Below are positions 40,407 through 46,111 of a DNA stretch of 46,111 nt, in pieces. How positions within the stretch are numbered: the stretch's first letter is position 1; each line of letters starts with the position of its first letter. The position numbers were made by a program, and so were the translations under genes. The DNA comes from Candidatus Eiseniibacteriota bacterium (GTDB lineage: Bacteria; Eisenbacteria; RBG-16-71-46; CAIMUX01; WJJG01). The stretch spans positions 1 to 46,111 of the forward strand of contig JAGMBO010000107.1 of the NCBI GenBank assembly GCA_023129715.1, given 5' to 3'. The notes beneath the pieces are model-generated. The model ran no database searches. It was given only the letters and a program-made list of their open reading frames with translations, and was not told the origin of the DNA.

Positions 40407-41312
40407 TCAACGAGCTGTGTGCGCGACCTCCCCAGGCTTAGGAATCCGATTCCACCAGACGGCCTCGACAATGCCATCGCGTAGCAGAAAAGTCACGGGC
40501 AGTGCTCTAGAGTATTGCCGGATCACACGTTCGCTTGCATACCCAACGGGGAAGTTCGGCAAGTGACGCAGCCGCCAGGCTTGTGCGGCATTTCCCTTGC
40601 CGGAGAAGACCGCCGCCACGCGCGGCCCCGTGGAGTTTCCGGCGATGGCCTTCAGCGCCGGCAGACCTGCGTCACACGCCTCGCAGTCGGGTCCGATCAG
40701 CGCGACCAACACCGGCCCCTCATCGATCGGTGGCCGCACGCCCTCGACCGCCATGCCCGAGAGGTCCGTGCCGGGCCCGATTCCGACGACGAGACCGTCG
40801 ATCGGCAAGGCGGTGCCGAAGCCTGTCAGTACGATGACCGGGATCAGTAGAACTGCGAAGAGCGTCCACTGCCGGGGACGTGCCCGAAACCGTCCGATGA
40901 GGAAGAACCCGATCGCGGCGGCGATAATCACGATCGTATCCTCGATGATCACATCCTGCGGTCCCCGTTCGATCAAGCGCCCGAAGCAGCCGCAATCGGT
41001 GATGTTGCCGTGGGCCCAGGCCCAGGCCGTGATTCCGATGAAACCGAGCATCATTAGAATCGTCAGCGCAAACAGCACGCGCGGCCAAACAAAGGCGATC
41101 AGGGCGGCGGCCAACGCCAGTTCGGCGGCCACGAAGAAGAAGGCGAGAAACGGAGACCAGGATGCCGGCGTTACCTGGTGGGCAGTGATCTGTTCGGCGA
41201 AGAGGACCGGATCGCCCGCCTTGAGGAAGGCGGCGACTGCCAGCACGCCGGCGGCATAGAGGCCAAGCACGAAGGCTGCTCCGATCCGCCAACGCGGGAC
41301 CTGGAAGCTCAT
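40407..41312 (-). CDS. MauE/DoxX-like membrane protein fused to a thioredoxin-like domain
   Basis: 301 residues. Four N-terminal helices form a MauE/DoxX-type domain (AAFVLGLYAAGVLAVAAFLK to GFFLIGRF), with the family motif DCGCFG at 106-111. After a further helix (LFAVLLIPVIVLTGFGTAL) comes a thioredoxin-like domain with CEAC (Cys210, Cys213; LIGPDCEACDAGLPALKAI). Known MauE-type proteins feed electrons or thiols to periplasmic protein maturation. The joined CxxC domain suggests a self-contained relay. ATG 41312 follows AGAGGGG and overlaps the stop of the upstream TlpA-like gene by 4 nt, so the two are coupled. Partner substrates are unknown. Confidence 0.83.
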   Translation of the reverse strand: MSFQVPRWRIGAAFVLGLYAAGVLAVAAFLKAGDPVLFAEQITAHQVTPASWSPFLAFFFVAAELALAAALIAFVWPRVLFALTILMMLGFIGITAWAWAHGNITDCGCFGRLIERGPQDVIIEDTIVIIAAAIGFFLIGRFRARPRQWTLFAVLLIPVIVLTGFGTALPIDGLVVGIGPGTDLSGMAVEGVRPPIDEGPVLVALIGPDCEACDAGLPALKAIAGNSTGPRVAAVFSGKGNAAQAWRLRHLPNFPVGYASERVIRQYSRALPVTFLLRDGIVEAVWWNRIPKPGEVAHTAR

Positions 41313-42253
41313 CGGTTCCCCTCTTCCCAATCAAGAAGGATGTCGACCAGATCGGATTCCATCGATACTTCGGGCTCATCCTCGATGCGTCCGATCTCCG
41401 TGCCGTCGGCCAGAACGATGAACGTCGGTGTCGCCTGTACCTCGTGGGTAAACAACAGTCCGGCCGGTTCCGCCATGTTGTCGTCGACGCCGACGCAGGT
41501 GACCTGGATCTTGTCATTGGCCGCCCGATCGAGAACGGCGAACAGGGCGGGCAGATGTTCCTTGCAGGTGCTGCACCAGGTTCCGAAGAAGGCCAGGATC
41601 TCGATCGGCTGCTCGGAGGCGGCGATGATGTCGACCATGGTGGGCTCGGGTTCGTAGGCATGTACCCGCCGACCATAGACGGGCTGGCGGGCGACGAGAT
41701 CCTTGCGCGCCAGCGGGCCGACCAGCGGCGGCGCGGCTTCGACGACGAGCTCCCAGTCGCCATTGCTGAGACAGAGACGGCCTTCGGCGTCGGCGATGGC
41801 GATTCCGACGGACTGGCCGCTGTTGGGAGGCGGCGCCACGACGTGCCCCGTTTCCGTGAGGACTGCCTGTCTGTCGTGCGTGGTCGCCTGACCCGATTCG
41901 AGGTCAACGACGAAGGCGCGGTCCCACTGAGAGGGCAGCAGGAGAAGTGACTGATAGTCGATGCTATCGAAGACCTCTCCGCCGGTGACTTGCACAACGG
42001 CCGAATCCGCCGTTGCCGCGGCGCTCGGGTTGCCCGTGCTCTGGTAAACCGTCAGGCGGATCGTCAGACCGGCGTTCTCCACCCAGATGTCCTGCTCTGC
42101 GGCTGGCTGTCCATCCGTGGCCAGTGCGTGCTGGGCCGGGACGCAGAGGGCGGTGAGGGCACACAGGCAGACCAACCGCAACCAGACCAACCACAGGTGC
42201 CCGCGCTGGCGAATCGGGCTGGTCCGCGCCGCAGGCGCGACTGGTGAGCTCAT
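41309..42253 (-). CDS. Exported TlpA-like thioredoxin-fold protein
   Basis: 314 residues from ATG 42253. A signal or anchor helix lies at about 19-45 (LWLVWLRLVCLCALTALCV). A beta-rich domain of about 150 residues with no recognised family follows (WVENAGLTIRLTVYQSTGN, VVDLESGQATTHDRQAV). The C-terminal thioredoxin domain has the active site FFGTWCSTCKEHLPAL (Cys227, Cys230) and the cis-Pro loop VQATPTFIVLADGTEIGRI. It is likely a periplasmic thiol oxidoreductase of the TlpA/ResA type. It is the first gene of an operon with the MauE fusion and an unknown membrane protein. A link to the System II cytochrome c genes at 9.5-11.9 kb is functionally possible but only inferred. Confidence 0.85.
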   Translation of the reverse strand: MSSPVAPAARTSPIRQRGHLWLVWLRLVCLCALTALCVPAQHALATDGQPAAEQDIWVENAGLTIRLTVYQSTGNPSAAATADSAVVQVTGGEVFDSIDYQSLLLLPSQWDRAFVVDLESGQATTHDRQAVLTETGHVVAPPPNSGQSVGIAIADAEGRLCLSNGDWELVVEAAPPLVGPLARKDLVARQPVYGRRVHAYEPEPTMVDIIAASEQPIEILAFFGTWCSTCKEHLPALFAVLDRAANDKIQVTCVGVDDNMAEPAGLLFTHEVQATPTFIVLADGTEIGRIEDEPEVSMESDLVDILLDWEEGNR

Positions 42254-42350
42254 CTCGATCCGCTTCCTCTCTTCCGCCTCACCCAACCCTGGGCACCGTC
42301 TCCATCGACGACTCAGGGGCTCTGCACGCAGCCGGGGAGCCTGTCACCCG

Positions 42351-42356
42351 AGTATA
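42351..42356 (-). promoter_or_regulatory. Candidate -10 box of the redox operon
   Basis: TATACT on the minus strand after a run of seven T, about 98 nt upstream of ATG 42253. No good -35 is seen. The same T run lies downstream of the biotin carrier gene and could contribute to its termination. Confidence 0.35.
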
Positions 42357-42438
42357 GAAAAAAACCCACCCCGTTCCGGCCGGTTCCCTGCTGGGCTGGC
42401 CGCCCTGACCATCCGGCCAACCGGAGCCGAGGGGTGGT

Positions 42439-42903
42439 CTACTCGATCTGCGCCAAGAGCTGATTCTGCTGGACGGCATCTCCGGCCCTGACCGCGATCG
42501 CCTGGACGGTCCCGTCAATGGGCGTGCAGATCTCGTTCTCCATCTTCATCGCCTCGAGAATGACGATTACATCCCCTGATGTCACGGTATCGCCTTCCGA
42601 GACAAGCACCTTGATGATCAATCCCGGCATGATCGCGGTGAGGTCGCCCTCGCCCGCAGCCGCGCTGCCGGCGGCCTCTTCGCCCGGTCGCTCATCGAGG
42701 CCCTGGGTCTCGCAGGAATGAGCGATCCCATCGACGAAGGCACGCCCCTCTCCCAGTTCGATCGCATACTTCAGCTCGCCGATGGTGACCGTGGTCCCGG
42801 TGACTTGCGGTTCGAATCGCTTGCCGTTGACCAAGATCGCCCGGCCCTGCTGCTCGATCTCGTAGGCGGTGCCATCGAGATGCAATGTGAAGCTATTGAC
42901 CAT
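42439..42903 (-). CDS. Biotin carboxyl carrier (biotinyl-lipoyl) subunit
   Basis: 154 residues. The C-terminal biotinyl domain has the target lysine Lys120 in VILEAMKMENEI, flanked by MPGLIIKVLVSEGDTV and the PIDGTVQAI half. The N-terminal about 65 residues are a small beta domain with IVNGKRFEPQV-type strands, as in sodium-pump decarboxylase gamma/BCCP subunits. ATG 42903 follows AAGGA with 7 nt spacing, 19 nt after the carboxyltransferase gene. It carries CO2 on biotin between that carboxyltransferase and a biotin carboxylase (not in the window) or a Na+ pump (not in the window). Confidence 0.93.
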   Translation of the reverse strand: MVNSFTLHLDGTAYEIEQQGRAILVNGKRFEPQVTGTTVTIGELKYAIELGEGRAFVDGIAHSCETQGLDERPGEEAAGSAAAGEGDLTAIMPGLIIKVLVSEGDTVTSGDVIVILEAMKMENEICTPIDGTVQAIAVRAGDAVQQNQLLAQIE

Positions 42904-42922
42904 GGTCGATTCCTTAGTTGAG

Positions 42923-44419
42923 TTAGATCCCCCCAACACCCCAGCCGATGCTGCCGCAGGAAGAGCCGGCGGCGGCCTTCCAGCCGCTACGCCCCCCGGT
43001 CCCCGGCGCGGTCACCTGGGTGCGCTCGCGTTCCTTGAGTAATCGGGCCGCCACCGCGGCGACGATTGCCTCGCTCCGGTCGATGCCCCGCTGTCTCAAC
43101 TTGAGAAAGGGCCGGGCGACTTGCGGGAACAAGGCGTAGGACAGGACATCCTCTTCAGATTGCGCCAACGTCCCGATCTCCTCGCGGGCCTTCTCGAGCC
43201 CGGGGGCGATGCGATCGGCAGGACGGCAATCGATTGGTTCCTCGTCACCGATCACCTGGCGGCGGATCTCGGCGTCGATGGGTGCCGGCGGTCGGCCATA
43301 GTAGCCGCGGAAGTAGTTCTTCACCTCCTCGGGCACGACCTTGTAGCGCTTGCCCAGCACGACATTGAGGGTCGCCTGGGTGCCGACGATCTGGCTCGAG
43401 GGGGTGACTAGCGGAGGATAGCCCATCTCCTTGCGCACCCGCGGAACCTCGGCCAGCACCTCCATGTACTTGTCCTCCGCCCCCTGCTCGCGGAGCTGGG
43501 AGACCAGATTCGAGAGCATGCCGCCCGGGATCTGGAACTCGAGAACGTTGACGTCGACTCCCGCCATGCCGCTCTCGAAGCGCAGATAGCGCCTGCGGAC
43601 GTCGGCGAAGTAGCGTGCGATCCGCGCGAGGCGGGCGAGATCGAGTTTCGTATCGCGGGGCGTGTCCTGCAGGGCGCTGACCAGCGACTCGGTCGGGGCT
43701 TGGGAGGTGAGCAGGGCCATCGAGGAAATCGCCGTGTCGACGATGTCGACACCCGTCTCGGCGGCTTTGAGCAACACCATGCTTGCCATGCCGCTGGTGT
43801 AGTGAGTATGCAACTGCACCGGAATCGAAATGCGCTGCTTCAACGCGCGTACTAGTTCCTCGGTGGCATAGGGGGCCAGCAGTCCGGCCATGTCCTTGAT
43901 GCAGATCGAGTCGGCGCCCATCTTGGCCAATTCACCAGCCAGGTCGGCGAACTTCTCGATGCTGTGGAAGGGAGAGAGCGTATAGGAGAGCGTCGCCTGC
44001 GCATGTTTGCCCTCGCGTTTGACGATCTCCATCGCATAGCGCATGTTGCGGGGATCGTTGAGCGCGTCGAAGATGCGGAAGATGTCGATGCCGTTGCGGG
44101 CCGCCTGGACGACGAAGGACTCGACGACATCGTCGGGATAGTGGCGATAGCCGACCAGGTTCTGTCCGCGCAAGAGCATCTGCAGCTTGGTCTTCGGCAG
44201 AGCCTCGCGGAGCCGGCGCAGGCGCTCCCACGGGTCCTCGCCCAGAAAGCGCATCGCTGAGTCGAATGTCGCCCCGCCCCACATTTCAAGCGAGTGGAAG
44301 CCGACCTCGTCCAGCTCCCCGGTGATCGGGAGCATGTCGTCGGTGCTCATGCGCGTGGCGAATAGGGATTGGTGGGCGTCCCGTAGGACGGTGTCGGTGA
44401 TCCGCAGAGATTCTGCCAT
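42923..44419 (-). CDS. Pyruvate carboxylase subunit B / oxaloacetate decarboxylase alpha carboxyltransferase
   Basis: 498 residues. DRE-TIM (HMGL-like) barrel carboxyltransferase that moves CO2 between biotin and pyruvate/oxaloacetate. Motifs: TDTVLRDAHQSLFATRM (metal Asp14 and substrate-binding residues), MLLRGQNLVGYRHYPDD, SICIKDMAGLL (carboxylated lysine), PVQLHTHYTSGMA (metal histidines), then the conserved PYC_OADA domain (GVDVNVLEFQIPGGMLSNL, VTPSSQIVGTQA). ATG 44419 follows a G-rich ribosome site; the longer frame to 45004 runs through a tandem array and is rejected. It is co-transcribed with the biotin carrier. Without the other subunits, sequence alone does not tell carboxylase from decarboxylase. 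The Gly/Ser-rich tail (AAGSSCGSIGWGVGGI) is unusual. Confidence 0.93.
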   Translation of the reverse strand: MAESLRITDTVLRDAHQSLFATRMSTDDMLPITGELDEVGFHSLEMWGGATFDSAMRFLGEDPWERLRRLREALPKTKLQMLLRGQNLVGYRHYPDDVVESFVVQAARNGIDIFRIFDALNDPRNMRYAMEIVKREGKHAQATLSYTLSPFHSIEKFADLAGELAKMGADSICIKDMAGLLAPYATEELVRALKQRISIPVQLHTHYTSGMASMVLLKAAETGVDIVDTAISSMALLTSQAPTESLVSALQDTPRDTKLDLARLARIARYFADVRRRYLRFESGMAGVDVNVLEFQIPGGMLSNLVSQLREQGAEDKYMEVLAEVPRVRKEMGYPPLVTPSSQIVGTQATLNVVLGKRYKVVPEEVKNYFRGYYGRPPAPIDAEIRRQVIGDEEPIDCRPADRIAPGLEKAREEIGTLAQSEEDVLSYALFPQVARPFLKLRQRGIDRSEAIVAAVAARLLKERERTQVTAPGTGGRSGWKAAAGSSCGSIGWGVGGI

Positions 44420-44465
44420 GCCTCCCCCTCGGACTGCGGTGCCTATCTCCAGTCCAGTGCGCTGG

Positions 44466-44495
44466 ATGCTACGATAGCCGGGCGGCTGTCCGCAA
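44466..44495 (-). promoter_or_regulatory. Candidate promoter of the carboxyltransferase operon
   Basis: On the minus strand TTGCGG (44495-44490), 18 bp, TAGCAT (44471-44466), about 47 nt before ATG 44419. Confidence 0.4.
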
Positions 44496-44507
44496 CCCCG
44501 GTACGCC

Positions 44508-44610
44508 GGGCGAGCGCCGCGCGGATCCGGCAGGCGCCCCTGGGCGAGCAGCGCGCAGACCCGGCAGGCGCCCCTTGGGCGAGCAGCGCGCAGACCCGGC
44601 AGGCGCCCCT
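44508..44610. repeat. 34/35-bp tandem array, three copies
   Basis: Units 44508-44541, 44542-44576 and 44577-44610, sharing GGGCGAGC-GCGC-GA-CCGG and CAGGCGCCCCT. The last two are identical except for one extra T. The array lies in the 296-bp gap 44420-44715, just upstream of the carboxyltransferase promoter; no gene is seen there. Confidence 0.9.
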
Positions 44611-44715
44611 GGGCGGATCGCTCCCGTGACGGTGTGGGGGCTTTGGCAGGCCGGTCCCGCAGGTCCGATCCGGTCCGCTCGCCCCATTGAGCTGTGCCGA
44701 ATCGCGCGAAGCGAC

Positions 44716-45927
44716 CTAGGCAGCTTGGCGTCCCGATCGCTGGCGGGTGGCATCTGCGGTTCCGGGCCTCCCGGCCGTCTTGGCGCGATTCCCGAGCAGG
44801 CGGATCAGTTCGCGGAAGAGCAGCGGGTTGAAATCCTCGCGCATCTCGTTCTGCATCACGCGGACTGCGGGAAACGACTCGAGGGCTTGGCGGTAGGCGC
44901 GCTGGGTCGTCAGGGCGTCGAAGACATCGACCAGGCCGGCGATCTTGGCGAAGAAATGGATCTGGGAGGTCTCGCGTCCCTCGGGGTATCCGTTGCCGGT
45001 ACATCGTTCATGGTGTTGCCGGATGAGCGCCAGGGTGGCGGGGTCGGAATCTCCCATCGTCTCGAGGATTTCGGCGCCGCGCTGCGGATGGCCGTGCATG
45101 ACCTCCCATTCTTCATCGCTCAGCGCAGACTGCTTTTCCAATGTGGCACGATCGATCTCGGCCTTGCCGAGGTCCATCAGCAGCAGGCCGGTTCCGAGAT
45201 GGGTGAGCTCTTCTTCGCTGAGTCCCAGGCGCACGCCGAGACCGAGACCCAAGATGCAGGCATTCGTTGCGTGCGAGGGAAGTTGGTAGGTGGAGGCCAT
45301 GCACTGCAGCAAGTTGTTGAAATGTTCCGCCCGGGCGAGGATGAACTGGGTCAGCGTCCGGGCTCCGGCAGTCACGCGCTCGAGATCGGCATTCGCCTGC
45401 GGCGCCTCGAGGACGCCCTCGGTGAGCTGGGAGATGCATTCATAGACGACGCTGGCCTTGATCTCGGGGGTGAGGTGGTCTGCATCGGCCGTCAGTTCAT
45501 CGAGATGGCTCTCCATGTGGCGCAAGTAGGGGCGCCTGTCCGCGGCGGCGACGAAGACGAACTCGACGCCGCGTTGCTCCAGCTCCTCCTTGTGTCTGGC
45601 GCTGAGCGCAAAGTTGTCGTCGCCATAGGGAACGTACTGGTCACTGTCGGCGAGCCTGACATAAAGACGCAGATCCTGCTCGCCGTCCGTCTGCAGACTG
45701 CGCAGCGGTACGGGAAAGAATGCGTCCTCTTCCAGGACTTGTTCGCGCTCGCCACTGTCGGCGGGTTCTGGGCGGGCGGCATCCGTCTTCGCTTCCGGGT
45801 TCTCGGCAGTCTTCGCCTCCGGCTTTGCGGCGCTATTCGCCTCACCCTCGGCTTCTGCCTTCACGCCCTGTTCCACTCCTTCGTGCTGCACATCTCCATC
45901 CTTGGATTGGGACTTGTCGCTTGGCAT
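44716..45927 (-). CDS. HD-GYP-like domain protein with altered HD motif
   Basis: 403 residues. N-terminal about 65 residues are acidic and low-complexity (AEAEGEANSAAKPEAKTAEN); residues 70-140 resemble DUF3391-like regions before HD-GYP domains. The HD-GYP domain at about 195-380 keeps His219 (LPSHATNAC), His280 (GHPQRGAEIL), HHE 305-307, GNGYP 311-315 and DVFDALT 334-340. The canonical HDxGK is MDLGK at 251-255, so the metal-binding His is replaced by Met. Active HD-GYP enzymes hydrolyse cyclic di-GMP; loss of this His predicts reduced or no hydrolysis, perhaps a receptor role. ATG 45927 has GGGAGG 12 nt upstream, a long spacing. It is upstream of the carboxyltransferase operon on the same strand. 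Confidence 0.88.
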   Translation of the reverse strand: MPSDKSQSKDGDVQHEGVEQGVKAEAEGEANSAAKPEAKTAENPEAKTDAARPEPADSGEREQVLEEDAFFPVPLRSLQTDGEQDLRLYVRLADSDQYVPYGDDNFALSARHKEELEQRGVEFVFVAAADRRPYLRHMESHLDELTADADHLTPEIKASVVYECISQLTEGVLEAPQANADLERVTAGARTLTQFILARAEHFNNLLQCMASTYQLPSHATNACILGLGLGVRLGLSEEELTHLGTGLLLMDLGKAEIDRATLEKQSALSDEEWEVMHGHPQRGAEILETMGDSDPATLALIRQHHERCTGNGYPEGRETSQIHFFAKIAGLVDVFDALTTQRAYRQALESFPAVRVMQNEMREDFNPLLFRELIRLLGNRAKTAGRPGTADATRQRSGRQAA

Positions 45928-45984
45928 GCTTGACCGTGACCTCCCAGCTCATCGGTTGGTCGAGTAGGGCGTCCTGTTCCCGGG

Positions 45985-46080
45985 GCGGCCCACTTCCCCC
46001 AGCGTCTGGGATCGAGCAGGCGGCCCGCTTCCCCCAGCGTTTGGGATCGAATAGGCGGCCAGTTCCCGCGGTTCGATCGG
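45985..46080. repeat. 35-bp tandem array, two full copies plus diverged ends
   Basis: Units 45985-46019 and 46020-46054 are 35 bp each and begin GCGGCCC-CTTCCCCCAGCGT. A shorter diverged unit starts at 46055, and a weak copy precedes 45985. They lie upstream of the HD-GYP-like gene. Confidence 0.85.
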
Positions 46081-46111
46081 CACGGCCTAGCCCGGACTAT
46101 TCATGAAGCGA

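Noticed and set aside
42923-45004. 693-residue carboxyltransferase starting at 45004
   Set aside because: The extra N-terminus translates a tandem array and part of the next gene; the family begins at ATG 44419.

Overview
The window is a GC-rich bacterial chromosome segment with no rRNA, tRNA or CRISPR array and no intact mobile element. Six predicted secreted proteins end in the same FlgD-like/T9SS-like C-terminal domain (a D-x-T-G-R strand, then WDGRD...G.YL.R). Together with LVIVD, FG-GAP and VIT/VWA proteins, this points to an FCB-superphylum lineage such as Candidatus Eisenbacteria. That placement is inference from protein style only. Translation starts mostly carry good Shine-Dalgarno sites, and several sigma70-like promoters are visible (TTGnnA, 17 bp, TAnnnT).

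Layout. 1-4.1 kb: an acyl-CoA synthetase running off the left edge, an IS21 IstB relic, and a CadC-type regulator with a periplasmic PD40 propeller. 4.4-9.2 kb: three secreted or surface proteins (a frameshifted FG-GAP protein, a beta-barrel-like protein, a BNR-type propeller). 9.4-14.4 kb: CcsA/ResB cytochrome c maturation, a Ca2+/Na+ antiporter and an MtfA-like peptidase. 14.5-16.3 kb: a decayed TPR gene and a DUF4143 ATPase whose start is overlapped by a 33-bp palindrome. 16.3-20.8 kb: two tandem LVIVD-repeat paralogues. 21-27.8 kb: a membrane protein, a PLP D-threonine-aldolase-like enzyme, a papain-like protease with the sorting domain, and Tex.

28-31.6 kb is a rearranged region. A 5' fragment of the VIT/VWA gene has been duplicated upstream of a UPF0145 gene. 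Next to it lies an unusual protein joining a DUF483-like N-terminus, a membrane segment and three roughly 140-residue CxxC-NMG-HxxxH modules. 31.4-37.7 kb: VIT-VWA protein, second VWA protein, OmpR-type regulator and histidine kinase. 37.8-42.3 kb: a CPBP protease and a redox operon (TlpA-like protein, MauE-thioredoxin fusion, unknown membrane protein). 42.4-46 kb: biotin carrier plus carboxyltransferase, and an HD-GYP-like protein lacking the His of its HD pair.

A recurring oddity is that many intergenic regions hold short direct tandem arrays (13 to 37 bp units, two to four copies). The unit sequence differs at each site, and several arrays lie in 5' leaders or span a stop codon. The strongest candidates for something undescribed are the CxxC-NMG module protein at 28.7-30.8 kb, the two long perfect palindromes (9347-9378 and 15102-15134) and the scattered tandem arrays.
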